Of a stretch of DNA of 64,000 nt, positions 44,700 to 56,618 are shown piece by piece (position 1 is the first letter of the stretch; every line of letters starts with the position of its first letter). A program made the position numbers and the translations under genes. The notes beneath the pieces are model-generated. The model was not told where the DNA came from. It saw only the letters and a program-made list of their open reading frames with translations, and made no database searches. Origin of the DNA: Ctenosaura bakeri (Eukaryota; Chordata; Lepidosauria; Squamata; Iguanidae); assembly GCA_948474755.1 (NCBI GenBank), contig CAOLHI010000419.1, forward strand, positions 744,001 to 808,000, given 5' to 3'.

Positions 44700-47600
44700 T
44701 GAGCAAGATGAGTATGAACAAGCAAGGTGAGAGAAGACCAAACAGTGATCAATAGCTGAACAATCCTTTCTAAATGCAGCTTATGCCTCGGTTAGAATGT
44801 TATTAGAAAAGGAAACCAGTCTGTTGAGTAGAAAATGGGCATATAACTTTTCCATTATTGATAATAGGCTAATAAGTCTGTAATTCCCTGGATCAATGGC
44901 TTGACCTTTGTTGTAGATTGGCACCACAATTGCTTGCTTTGAATTAGCTGGGATTTTGCCAAAATTATCCATCTTGATGAACAGGCAGCTAGCAGTGATG
45001 ATTTTGATTAGTTTTAATAACTTCAGCAGGGATATGATTGAATTGAGTAGAGTTGTACATATAATTGATACCTGGAGATTTTTCATTTTTAAGCTGTAGA
45101 ATTAAGTACAACATTGAGTATGGCTTCATGGGAATTATCAAGGTCCAGTTAAGAACTATTAATATTTGTAAAGATGGAGCTAAAATGATCCTCCCAAACC
45201 TGAGCTAGAATAACAGAACTTGGAGCATTTGATCACGAGCATAAATCTCCAGAGATGAGTTGCCAAAAAGTGTTTGCATGGTTATTAAATGAGTTATTCA
45301 GCAGCAGTGACCATTAATTATGTTCACACTGTTAGTTTTTCTGTATCAGTAGAGTTGTACATAACCTTAAAGGAGATCATGAAGACACTGAAATTGTTCA
45401 AAATTACCCATAACGTGAGCTATTAATAGAGACTGCAGTCCATAAATTAGAAGGTTAGGTCTTGGAAGGGCAGCTATGAAGGTACTAGACAAGGTCCTGA
45501 AATGCAAAGATAGATCATTGAGTACTAAAGTTAGGATTGTCCATGCCATTGTATTTCCAGTTTCCGTGTATGGTTATGAAAGCTGGACAGTGAAGAAAGC
45601 TGATAGGAAGAAAATCAAAATGTGGTGCTGAAGAAGAGTTTTATGGATACTCTGGACTGCTATACCGCTAAAAACACAAAGGAATGAGACCTAGAGCAAA
45701 TTGAGCCTGAACTCTCCCTAGAAGCCAAGATGACTAAACAGAGGCTGTCATACTTTGGTGACATTGTGAGAAAACAGGACTCACTAGAAAAGACAATAAT
45801 GCTTCGTACTTTAGAAAGCGGTAGAAAAAGAGGAAAACAACACTGCAGATGGATAGACTCAATCAAGGGAGACACGTCCCTGAATTTGCAAGACCTGAAT
45901 AGGGTGATTGATGATACGGTGGCTTAGAGGTCTCATCCATAAGGATGCCATAGGTCGATGTTGACCTGATAGCAGTTAATATCAGCAAAGACTCTTATAC
46001 CTGCTTCTCAACTGAAAATGAGTAGAAGAAAGATAACTTGACCTTGATTTTCTATATGTAATATAGATGTCCCTTAAGGCTTTTTTCTTCAAGTGGCACT
46101 TCTCATCAAACCATATGGTAGCTTTGAGTGTGGTAAAGTCTGCACCTGAGTGATGGAAATTGGCTTCATATGTTATATCTTTCTGAAGAAGATGGATCAG
46201 ATTCTTGTATTCCTCAATGGTAGTTATGGCAGATGGCTTAGATATTATTACAGATCTTTAAGAAGTTTCTGGATCAGAATTCAATTTAACCTCAACAAGA
46301 CTATCTAGATCAGCTGACCATTTACATCTTATCTTCTGTGGCACATCAATAATAAAATAAGTTAGGTGATTTTAAATTCACTGTATCTTTGTCCTTGCAG
46401 AAAATATGGCAAGAGCTAAAGGTCACTATCTGTTCTTGTATCTATAGAAAAAGAATAGACTAACTGAAAAGCATTTTTAGAAATCAAACAGTAGCCCAGC
46501 ATACTAGATCCACATAAGTTCAAAAAAGGAAACTCACCCATACAGTCCTCAGAGTCCATTCATTAAAAATAATAAATTCAGCCTAAGTTGCTGTTGGGCC
46601 AAACCTCAGGCCTTTTGAGTTCCTATTGGAGAAGAATCCATCATTCTTTAGTTCACTTAATACTGCATATTTACTTCAGTGCTGTTAGCTCCAGTCCTAG
46701 CATTCAGATCTTCCATAATGTATGTAAGCCTCAGGGAACTTTATAAGTAGAGAAAAAAACATAATGGTCAACTTTGAGCCTGGTGACCTTTGTCTGAGCT
46801 TTAGATTTAAGTTAGGGAATATAAATGGTAACAATAATAATGCTCTTAGAGTTTAGTTTCTTTTTTAAAAACATGCCAAATGCTAATGTTCACATTTATC
46901 CAGAAAAGTTACCTTAGCAATCAATGAGGTTGATACCAATACAGCAAGGCCATCACTAGGACATCCTTTCTTATTTACCTTAATAGCTTACAATGTGTAA
47001 GTAGCAAAGCCATTCAGGGCAATAATAGCAATACTCCAAGTTTCCAGCAACAATATTACATCAAAAGAACAAATATATAGAATGTACTATCCCTGCTCTT
47101 ATTTGTTCAGCCTGCAATGTGGCAGGAGATTATCCTTAAGCAGGAGTCTTCCTAGTGCCATAGGCATCATTCTGCAGGACTAATCAGGTTTAAAAGACTC
47201 TTTTCATCTTTTCTGATATACTGCTTCTCAGAAGCCTTGGCTTTAGAGGCCATCAGAGCTATCTGGGAGTTAGGAACAGTAATAGTGGTAGATGGAACTG
47301 AATTCTGGAGGCTAAAAAGTTTAGGATTAGTTCTAAATTTGCAGGTTGTACATTGGAATGGGGAAAAAGTTATAGTTTTTATATGGGTTGTTGGTGTTAA
47401 TTCAGAAGAGTGATTTTGTTCCTGAGCTATGAGATTTGCTTTCCCAGGGATATCTCGATCAAATGTTATTTAATGTGAGATTTTTCTATTGTCACTGAAA
47501 CATAAATCCATGTGGTGATCATGCAGCAGATACTTCTAACCTGGACTGATGGATAGTATGGTGTAACTATGCCTCAGTTACTGGCAATTTAGAAAACCTT

Positions 47601-48690
47601 ATCTCAAGCTGGTCTAATCTGTCAAGTAGGTCATTTTGAGCTACTGAGAATAACTTTGAAAATCTTTCAATGAAAAGTTCTTCTGTTGCAGCATCACCAT
47701 CAATTTGTGCCACAGGCTTGGGCATGGGCTTTGTAAAACTAGTCAACTTGGTAGAACTGTTGTGATATTGAGAAGAAAGAGTTGGATGTTTCTTAAATAT
47801 TTGAGCCGTCTACCATGGTCTAATACAGGAGTCCATAAAGACTCATCCTGGAAAAACACCAAAATCTTACAAGTGTGTCTTTTCCCTAATTAATAGATTA
47901 AGGATTGTGGATTTTGTGAAGCAAAGGAGAACCCTCACATATTGTGAGGATGAAAACAGCAATTCAACAGAGAGAAAACTGGAGGACTTGATATTTAAAA
48001 TGTGTTTAAGATTCATATTTAGCTCTAGAAACTAATTTCTAATAAGGAATTTGTCCATTAAATGGATACACATAGACCACTGCTTGGAAAGCTTGCAATA
48101 TGAGGTAACAGTCTTTTTTTTTAGGAACGTTATTTTTTGAGTATTTACTCTTGCAGCAGGCATTAAAGCTTCTGTTGGAATATTGATGAGATCCATTGGA
48201 TTGACCTGAGGAAGAGGTCAAAAGATGATTGTCCAGGTTGCTTAAGTGTAAATACTTCTGTCAGACCAGAGATACAAAATTTGTTAAAGATCTCAACACC
48301 TTTTCCAATTGAGAGCCAATATATTGTAGTGTTAGTGCAGTTAACCAGCACTGCTCTGGTAGGAGTTCAGTATAAGGTGCATTAGATAAGGGATTTTCCA
48401 ATGGAACAATGTGTATATCTTTGTGTTAAAATGCCAACATCATCTGGTTCAGGCTGTTTCCTCTGCTAAAGGTGCAAATCTGTTCCTCATTGGAATTTCA
48501 AATGCAGAGTGGGTCTGCAATGAAGCCATCCATTTTGCTCTGTTTAGAGCTGGGTTAACTGCTTGAATTTGTGAGTGAATTTTTGTGATGCATATGGGTG
48601 GGCAAAAAATCAGACTTGGCTCTTGAACCCAACAGCTTTGTTCTTTGTTGCACAAATGACCTGTTATTCACAGTGAGAGCAGAAGCATAA
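44700..48690 (-). mobile_element. APE-type LINE remnant interrupted by Bov-B
   Basis: On the minus strand an apurinic-like endonuclease begins near 47070 (LLETWSIAIIALNGFATYT, then a KKGCPSDGLAVLVSTSL block where GRPSGG is usual). It continues with DLNARTG near 46710. The reverse-transcriptase segment is at 45086-44781: AIVVPIYNKGQAIDPGNYRL then ISLL..MEKLYAHFLLNRL. Correcting for the Bov-B insert, EN-to-RT spacing is about 1 kb, as expected. 47100-48690 would be the upstream ORF or 5' region and is not resolved. CR1/L2-like group; exact clade not assigned. Confidence 0.65.
45340..45985 (+). mobile_element. RTE/Bov-B LINE, 3' part
   Basis: Encodes the C-terminus of the Bov-B reverse transcriptase in pieces: LGRAAMKVLDKVLKCKDRSL, STKVRIVHAIVFPVSVYGYE then SWTVKKADRKKI, and EAKMTKQRLSYFGDIVRKQD then SLEKTIMLRTLESGRKRGKQ. 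The 3' end has GGATGCCATAGGTCGATGTT then GACCTGATAGCAGTTAAT, which matches the tail of the Sauria SINEs here. It is 5'-truncated and lies opposite to, and inside, the surrounding LINE. Confidence 0.85.
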
Positions 48691-48694
48691 CTCT

Positions 48695-49566
48695 CGTTAT
48701 CACGGTTATGATATGTTGGGTGAGAGCACTAGATATCCTTTTGATATCAAATAATTTGGCCTTTGCTTGACCTCTCTCTGTCACCCCACTCCACGTGTTT
48801 GCAGAGGCCTCCTGGACGAGCACGTACGGGCGTGGCCGTTAATGGTTGTACATTCCAAGACCCCATTCAGGCAAGCAACTTAAGCCTCTCCGTTGCTTTA
48901 GGGAAAAACCTTCCTGCAAATCGGCTCTGCTCTGCTTGGATCTACGCAAAGCCACGCAGCCAAGAGCCAAGCCATTCTTTTATGTCGGGCCATTAACGAA
49001 CTGGCCACGCTATTGTCTTAAGAGCTAAACCAATCATGCAAAACTTGATCTTTCCCAACCCCTTTGTCCAACTCCAAATTCCCTTTGTTCTCACCAAGCA
49101 TGACATAGCCTGTAGGTAAAATCCACCCTATATGAGGTCCCCACTTTTGGGATGTCTTTGGATTACTTTGGACTTCCATCCCGCCTTGCTGCTGGTAGTC
49201 TGAAGGAACTCCCCTCAGCGAACACCATTGAGTTTTCTTTCCCAGAACCCCGCTTCTCTCCAGGACTACGAGATCAGGTGTCGTATTGCCTTTCCCGAAA
49301 AAGCTCTCAATTTCTATTTCTCAGTTAGTTAGCTTATGTCTTGTCTTTCATGTTTCTTGTTTTTAATAAAATATTGTTTGTTACTCTGAAAACCTTGTCT
49401 AGCCGCTCTCTGACCTGACGCTGTATACATAGGGTTAAAAGATCCTTGCTAATGTTACCCTGCCTCTCGTTTAGCTGAGAGAGTGCTTGAGTTAAATTCC
49501 CCCAACTTGTGTTTTTATTTGGTTATTTGGGCGCCCCTCCCAGGACCCCCAACATACAGGGTAACA
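48695..49566 (+). mobile_element. Solo LTR #2
   Basis: Aligns to LTR #1 from CGTTATCACGG (TG of the canonical start changed to CG) to CAGGGTAACA. Flanks CTCT (48691-48694) and CACT (49567-49570) differ by one base. TATATGAGG near 49129 is the TATA region, and AATAAA is at 49365-49370. The paired GATATC motif is kept near 48730. No PBS or coding region follows. Confidence 0.85.
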
Positions 49567-49570
49567 CACT

Positions 49571-51282
49571 GATCTGCAGCAACGCACGTTACAAGCTGGG
49601 GCTTCCAGGCTGCTATCAGTGCAAACCAAGCACTCAGCTACTAAGCAATTACTCTGCATAATAAAACATTATAAATAGGCAATAAGGAGAAAACTGTATA
49701 GCTTTTAGCAGAAAACCATTAACTAGTAAAATTATGGGTTATAAAACGATTAGCAATAAAATCAAACAAACTGCAGAGATCCTTGGAGAGCTACCACCTC
49801 CTGTCACCATCTTTGATCTTACCTGCAAGAGCAACTTCAATTCAGACATCTAGTTTTCTCCAAATCACTCTGATTCACTTTTGGTTTAGACAGTTGCTCG
49901 GTTGGTTTGGCTGAATGCAAAGCATGCTACTAGTTGTTGTTACCTGATCAATAAAAGCAAAATGCAAAGAAAAATGATTTACTTCCACATCGTTCTGCTT
50001 GAGGCTTTTCATTCTTAGTTTTAACTTCTTCTTTTTGTCCTCTGCCTATTTAAATTTAGGTAGGTGACGATTGAAGAAAGAGACTTTTAATCTTTTTACT
50101 TCATATCTGAAATTCTCTCACCCCATTGCAACTTTGATGTTCTTCTGGTAATAGGTGGATTTTTAAAAAAATGTCACTAGATTATGCTTTGTGCTGATCA
50201 GGGTTCATTAGCAATCATCTGGCCTTTAAATCAGAAAAGGGGAACAAGACCTCCAGAACTTGGCCCCAATGCAGCTGAAGGACATTCCCCATCTGACCTG
50301 TTAAGAGGTGGCCCTTCTCTTCTCCAGGCTCATCTCCCCAAGCCACACACACACACAAATTCTCCTGTAGATCACTGTTTTTACCGTCTGTGGGCTTTTC
50401 TCAACTGAATGAACTGAATGAAGTGGAGCTGGTTTCCAGATGACCACCGACATCAGGGGTGTGGCAATACCTTGGTAGTAGTTTGTTAATTAATTCCATA
50501 AAATGCTGACTTGCTAGATTTCCTTTACTTTAACAGGTTAATTAATTTTGGTGATTGTAATGCATGGGGGGGGCTATTTCTCTTCTAGCTTCGGTAAAAA
50601 CCAGTAAGATTTAGGGAAAATATTAGTTAAAAAACAATATTTTTAAAAAGTGAGCGACATGTATATGTTGCTGGAGGTGGAAAGAAAAGAAGGGAGATGC
50701 AGATCAATGTCAATATTCAACTGAAATGGTAGCAAGATGAGATCTCATGCTTCAAGACAATCTTCTACCAATTTGACAGTTTCCAGACATGTTGGACTCC
50801 CACCATCCCTGGGAAACAATTGTATTATGGGTATTGTACTCCAAGAGAAGCAAAATATCCCGGTTTGGAGGAAAGGTCATTTCTTTTCAGAGCATCATCT
50901 TCTCTAAAACTAACTTTTAAAGTAATGAATTAATTAATAGAAATTCCACAAATTAAATAAAGTTAATATTTAGTGTTAATCACAACAAATCAATAATTTA
51001 AGTTCAACAGTTTAACATTACCAAATTAATTTCCAGACCTAACCTTCCAATCTTGGGCTGCATTTTTCATGTTGTCTAGCTGGGGGAGGATTTGCTAGAG
51101 GGAGGAAGGATAAAGCTGAATCTAGAGGATCTTCCCTTCTTTTTACAGATTTTAATCCTTTGCAACATACAGGAGTATCAAAATGAAACAAATGGATAGT
51201 TCAGTTGCATACATAGGCTTGATTTTAAAAAATAATATATAATTGAATCAGGATCAATTTGTTAACTTCACTTCTAAAATGA
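49571..51282. other. Spacer, no gene recognised
   Basis: About 1.7 kb. It includes a short CA run (50344-50357) and a weak palindrome resembling GGACTCCCACCATCCCTGGG near 50794. No coding frame of note. Confidence 0.45.
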
Positions 51283-51484
51283 TTGTTGCTATTGTTGTTG
51301 TGTGCCTTCAAGTTGTTTTTGATTTATGACTACCTTAAGGTGAATCTATCATGAGGTTTTCTAGGGCTGGGTGTGTGTGATGCACCTAACATCACCCATT
51401 GGGTTTCCATGACTGAATGGGGAATCAAACTCTGATTTCCATAGTTGTTGTCCAACACGCAAGTCACTAAACCACACTGGCTCA
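51283..51484 (-). mobile_element. Sauria-type SINE
   Basis: Plus-strand reading: TTGTTGTTGTGTGCCTTCAA, AGGTGAATCTATCATGAGGT, ACCCATTGGGTTTCCATGAC and CCAACACGCAAGTCACTAAA then CCACACTGGCTCA. This is head, core and Bov-B tail in reverse order. The middle part around GGCAAG is shortened. Confidence 0.85.
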
Positions 51485-51771
51485 CCTACCCCTTTTTGCC
51501 ACATAGGATTGACTTTGCCATAAAAAAAAAATCTTTGTGTGTGTCATGTCACGGGGAAAAGATTGCTGGAAGCAACCAAGGCTGAAAGCCATTGCTAACA
51601 TGAGTCCTTAATTTATGTCATTCTTGCCTTTGTAACTGTGATCTTTCCTAGTTTCTGAAGAGACAGTACATGCTGTATATGTACTTGACAAAATGAGGAA
51701 GCTTATCCCCATTCAGCTATGAAGTTTATTATAAATAGCCTTGGGCCAATATTCCTTCTTAGCCTAATATA

Positions 51772-51972
51772 GGCCTTTTCTGCACCACACTGTTGTAGTG
51801 CTATTATTCTACTTTCAACATCCTGTCGGATTTTGGGGTTTGTAGTTTACTGAGGCCAAAGAGCTCTCTGGCTGAAATTTCTAAATGTCCCTCCCTAAAC
51901 TGCAGACCCCAGGATTCCAGAGGATGTTGAAAATGGAATAATAGTACTATAACAGTGTAGTGCAGAAAGGCC
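51772..51972. mobile_element. Family-A MITE (A4)
   Basis: Left GGCCTTTTCTGCACCACACT, right GTGTAGTGCAGAAAGGCC. The arms TATTATTCTACTTTCAACAT and ATGTTGAAAATGGAATAATA pair. The centre is GAGGCCAAAGAGCTCTCTGG. The flanks ATA and CTC do not match. The 72-codon minus-strand frame is just arm sequence; the same frame occurs in A5. Confidence 0.85.
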
Positions 51973-51975
51973 CTC

Positions 51976-53821
51976 TGTGTCTTTTGTTTATTCACAGGGT
52001 AAATAGATGACATATAGCCCAACTCTGTGCCTGTCTACTCAGAAGAGTATGTCACTGAGACTGCTCCCCCCCCACTATGTTTTGCTTGCTGGCACCCCTT
52101 TGACAAGTATGTATGCTGAAAGATTCTATATTCAACATGTTACATCATTACAGTACAAATGTTTCCCTCATTTCAGTAATGTGGGATTGCTCTGACTAGA
52201 AGAAGAACTTTATGAGTGATTGTGAACTTGCTGCACTAACGAAGAATAGTACAACAGGGATATTTTCTATGCGGAACAGAAATAAAGGTCTCTAGGTTAG
52301 TGTTGCAACATTCTAAGATCCACAGGATATACCTGACCAACACTGGGAAGGCTCCTAAGGATGAATGAACTGCCAGGCAGTAAACCCAGGAGGTGTTCTT
52401 TTGAAGCTATGCTGTGACACATTTTAACTGACTTCCTATAAACAGCCAAGCTCTACAATGTGAAATAAATCATGTAACTCAGATTGTGATGTGGCAATGA
52501 TGCACAGTTTTACCAGTATAATATTTGATGCTTTTGTTTGTGAGAGTTTGTGTGTGTGTGTGTGTGCGTGTACGAAAAAAATGTTTCCACCTAATCTGGC
52601 ACTCTTTAAAAATGAGGTGCCCTAAGTTTCTGGTGAGGCTCTCCCTCCATCCGCCCCTCACGGTATGCAGCAGTGATAAATCACAGGCAAGGAGGCAGTC
52701 TGGGTTCTTATTTTATATATCCCCTGGATGTATCAGAAAATATGGACAGCCATTTCTACAAAATTCTAGTGACATCTATGATGCACAGTCTCACTTACAT
52801 CACAAATACTTTAGCATAGTGCTTTGTCATGACAGATACTCTCCAGGAATCTACAAAGCAAGTTACATTCAAACTGACTCTATTCTGCAGCTCTAGTTTT
52901 CAATAGAACAGGGAAAGAATGCATTAAAGTAGCCTTTTGCAAGTTCTTAGAGACAATCATGGTCACTTTCAATAACATTATCTTCTGGCTCCCATCATGT
53001 GCTGCAGATTGATTCGACTTCCATGGCAGCAGAAATATTCAAAAGAGAAGTTGCTGTCATGGAAAACAAACCAATAAACAAAAACAACAAAAACACCCTG
53101 GCCACAAAAGGGTTGGGTATGGGTGTAAGCCACTGCTTGAACCAATCCCTTGCATTAAGCAGTACAGTACAGTGCTTATTACTGCATGATCAATGTGTCA
53201 CTGTGTTTTATTGAGCAGCAGTAGAATTGGAATATATCCACAAACTCCAGGAAATTGACAGTGTGTTGAGCAGAGATAATGATTTTCTGGCACACTACAT
53301 ATACTGTAACACTAGTTAACGCCCCAGCCTCATGAGGGCTCTCTTGGCCATTTTATCATGCCTTCTTTCTGGTTCCCAGCCAGCTTCACACTACATTTCA
53401 ATAATTCCCTCCACCATTCATATAGTTATCTACTTACCTTTGATTTAGATAATATTTTTCCTCTTGCCTTTGTCCCCCAGGGACCACTGTTAAAATTGAA
53501 CTTGTCACCTTATCACGATATCCACAATTTTGCATTTCTATTGCTATTCACAAGTACAGCCTGTATTAAGAATACAGAGCTGTATATATGCCATATGGCC
53601 TAAATTAGCTTGTGGTTCCAGGAGGAGGAGAATACACTGCCCCATTGCCAACCTCGAAGGAAAATTCATTTCTGTTGTGAACAGGCATTCTCAAGGTACC
53701 ATCTTGTCCTCAGACACTCAAACAACTTGGAACAGCCCTATGCAGGTGTGTATGACCCGAGAGACGCCTCTCTCTCTCTCCTAATGGGAAAACAGGAAGT
53801 GCCTGCTTCTCGGGCTGTAGC
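51976..53821. other. Spacer with small repeats
   Basis: Contains a half palindrome at 52017-52068 (TGTCTACTCAGAAGAGTATG), related to the MITE at 30257, and a (TG)n run at 52549-52570. Otherwise nothing recognised; a 123-codon frame at 52525-52896 begins in the TG run and has no domain. Confidence 0.45.
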
Positions 53822-53903
53822 ATCACATTGTTACCACATGAGCATGGTGGTGATTCTGCTCTGGATTTTAGTCTGAACATAAAGGAACTATCTAAAGTGG
53901 TGA
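53822..53903. mobile_element. Family-D half element (D3)
   Basis: GGTGGTGATTCTGCTCTGGA then TTTTAGTCTGAACATAAAGG matches the left arm and middle of D4 at 28750-28810. The right arm is not visible. Confidence 0.5.
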
Positions 53904-54347
53904 GCCTATTATGCAGAGAGGGTTGTGTAGCTGTGTGCCCAGGGCTGAAGGCAGCAATAACAAAACACACAAACACAAGATGTTAGGAAAAATAAGGCCA
54001 CAACTTTATTAGCTACAGATGAGACAAGGGTTGACATGGGCATGGGTCCGGATCAGGGCATCGACCAACCCACCTGTTGGCTGATGAACCATATACCCAC
54101 CAGGCTGGGATCACAAGGTGGCAGGTGGAATGCAAAGGATGTATGGATATATGCTATTGCCACCAACACACATCCAGTTCCTTTGCACCCGTATTGCCCC
54201 GTATCACCATGTTCTGGCCTGCACAACCACATCCCAGATCCAGGACCCATGCCAATGCCATAAGTTGTGACAAATAGCATAACACACCCACGACAAACAA
54301 CCAAAATAGTGCCTGCAGGGGAGGTGGGAGGGTCCAACGAAGACTGA

Positions 54348-54763
54348 GGCCCTTTTCACATGGCATTCACCATGTGAAAGGGCCTCTGGAGAGTCATGCA
54401 ATTGCGAGGAGTGGTCCACATGACATCCTCACAATTGCACGATGCTGTCGGGGCAGACAGGCACAGATCGCACACTATTTCATTTTCGGCTTGTAGCTGA
54501 AAATGGTGTGTGATTGCACATTGCTCCTGGGCCCCGTACACACTTACCGTGTGTGCAGAGCCTCCGGAGTCATGCTGCTCACACTTCCTGGCCCAGCGCA
54601 GCCTGGGAAAATCCCAGGCTGCACTGTGGAAGGAAGAGAAGCAGCCCTCCTGCTGCAGCAGCTGTGGAGGCGAAGCAGCGGGGACATGAGAACCTCTAGC
54701 AAGAGGCTGCTTGTGTGATCCCTGTGCCCCAGCACCACGAAAAGGTAAGGTGCGGAAAGGGCC
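54348..54763 (+). mobile_element. Family-B MITE (B11), 3-bp TSD TGA
   Basis: Left GGCCCTTTTCACATGGCATT, right GTAAGGTGCGGAAAGGGCC, flanked by TGA (54345-54347 and 54764-54766). It shows all hairpins clearly: the terminal one (TTTTCACATGG with CCATGTGAAA), CATTTTCGGCTTGTAGCTGA then AAATG, and the 10-bp perfect stem CAGCCTGGGA/TCCCAGGCTG (54599-54608 and 54612-54621). Confidence 0.88.
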
Positions 54764-54766
54764 TGA

Positions 54767-55469
54767 GCATTAGCTGGGAGAGGCTCCAAATAAATACCCA
54801 CTGGGCACAACAGAGGGAAAACTAGCAGTCACTGGAGCCATGGCCATTGTGCAGGGATGATGGAAGTCATCATCCTCTGAGGGAGCCAGGTGGAGGAAGG
54901 CCACCTTAAAGACAAAAGCTATGGCAAGAATCCTACCTGCTGCACCTGATGATCAGATAATTGTCTTATAATAGAATAGCTTGCAACAATATGTTGTTGT
55001 AGGGAAATCTCTGCCCCACACCTCCAAACCTATAAGGGTCACAGCTAAGCTCAGGAAAAACAAGGAAGCCAGGAAGGGGGACGGAAGCAGACGAGGTGCT
55101 AGTTCCTGCCAATCCAAAAATCTTGGTGTTTGGCTCCATCAGCCCTAGATCAGCAGCAACACTCTTTGTGGTACTGTGGGGTTGATCACAATCAATCCTG
55201 ATTGCTCAAATTCATCTGTTGATTGGCCTGCACATATTGTCCTCCTGAAGATCTTAAAAACATACATATTTTTGTGGGCCACAAGGCATGAGATCAAAGT
55301 GAGTGTCTCTGAGACTGAAATAATATGAAGAAGAAGAAGGAGGAGGAGGAGGAGGAGGACAACAACAACTAAAAACAGAAAAAGCAAAACAAAAACAATA
55401 ACAACAACAACTTCTTACCCACCTGTCCCTCTGGATCAAGGAAGGGAGCAACAACAACAAACAACATAA
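54767..55469. other. Spacer with GAA/GGA and AAC runs
   Basis: A purine-rich run of GAA then GGA repeats (55327-55359) passes into AAC repeats (55360-55369, 55395-55411 and 55449-55460). No gene recognised. Confidence 0.55.
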
Positions 55470-55780
55470 CATAACTTATAACATCAGATGAAAGAGGACA
55501 TAATACCAATACATATCGACATCTATCAATCAATACTTTAACATTCATAATTTAAAAATAATTTGGATAGGCCTTAGAGAAAAACCTGGACTTTATTGAT
55601 GTTTTAAACATAGACAGCATCTCCAGTTGCTGAATCTCTTGTGGAAGTTCATTCCACAATCTGGGAGTAAGTGAAGAAAATGTCCTCTCAGTATACTATA
55701 GTCAGTACTAGATTTAGAGAGAATAACTGCAGTTTCACCTAGAAAATCCAGAAACAACTTTCTTATCTGTTGTAGGCAAC
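55470..55780 (-). mobile_element. CR1/L2-group LINE 3' end fragment
   Basis: CATAATTTAAAAATAATTTG then GATAGGCCTTAGAGAA parallels 21530-21565. Further on, GTGGAAGTTCATTCCACAAT then CTGGGAGTAAGTGAAGAAAA is the reversed segment encoding or following the LINE C-terminus, comparable to 59640-59690 of the longer LINE. Confidence 0.55.
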
Positions 55781-55993
55781 GTGCTGCTTCCAGGCATATG
55801 TTGCATATATTATTTCATATTTTATAATTTTACCAGTTATCAATGTGCCTATTTGCTGATGTTTCTGTTTTCACTCTTATTTTCCTATTTGTTTGAAAAC
55901 ATCTGAAGGCTTATTCAGTAAAGACATGCATGTGTATAGAATACCAGGCCAACAGGAACCCTTCCTAGGGAAAGCTCTGGGCATTCCTACAAT

Positions 55994-56618
55994 GGCCCTT
56001 TTCGCACTGAGGCTTCTAGCGCAAGCGGGGGAGGCCGGCAAGCGCAAGAAGGCTCCTCCGGGAGGCTGCCGCTTCCCCCTCCTTCCTTCCGCAGGCGAAG
56101 GAACGAGCGGGGAAGGGGCACCGAAAGAGGCTTGCCGCGCAAGCTGCCCTTCCCCCCGTGCGAAGCGGGAGACCTCGCGCCGGATTCCCCACCCCGCGCC
56201 CGCGCGCGAAGCGGGCGTCGTCGCACTGGATTCCCCCCGTGCGTGCCGGATTCCGCCCCCGCGCGCGCGAAGCGGGCGGTGTTGCATCCCCCCCACGTGC
56301 GTGTGCGCGAAGCGGGCGTCATGTCCGTCGCGCTAGCTCCCCACCCCGCTCCTTCCTTCCGCAGGGGCGGAGGGAAGGAAGCGCGACCCGGCCGGCTCCC
56401 GGAGGCTCCGCACAAAAGGTAAGTGCAGGTGGGCACCAGGAGCGTTGCGCGAGCGCGGGGTGATTTTCGCTTGGACGCGAAAATCAAAAAACCTGCGCTC
56501 GCGCCGCTTCAGCCCCGTGAGCCGGGCGGAAGTGGGAGTGCGTCGTGCGGAGCGACGCTCCCACTCCCGCGAGGCTCACGGGGCTGTCGCGCGAGCAAAG
56601 GCCCGTGCGAAAAGGGCC
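55994..56618 (-). mobile_element. Family-B MITE (B12), CpG-rich young copy
   Basis: Left GGCCCTTTTCGCACTGAGGC, right GTGCGAAAAGGGCC. It follows B5 (17030) closely over nearly all its length, with fewer GCCGGATTCC units (about three). The hairpin GATTTTCGC/GCGAAAATC is perfect (56462-56470 and 56477-56485). The hairpin AGCCCCGTGAGCC/GGCTCACGGGGCT is also perfect (56511-56523 and 56573-56585). Flanks AAT and TGT do not match. CpG decay is low compared with B3, B6 and B11. Confidence 0.88.

Noticed and set aside
26428..49566. LTR #1 and LTR #2 as a pair
   Set aside because: Same reason: CTCC duplication closes LTR #1 on both sides, and no primer-binding site follows it.
52525..52896. 123-codon frame starting in the TG repeat
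   Set aside because: Low-complexity start, no domain, no conservation evidence.
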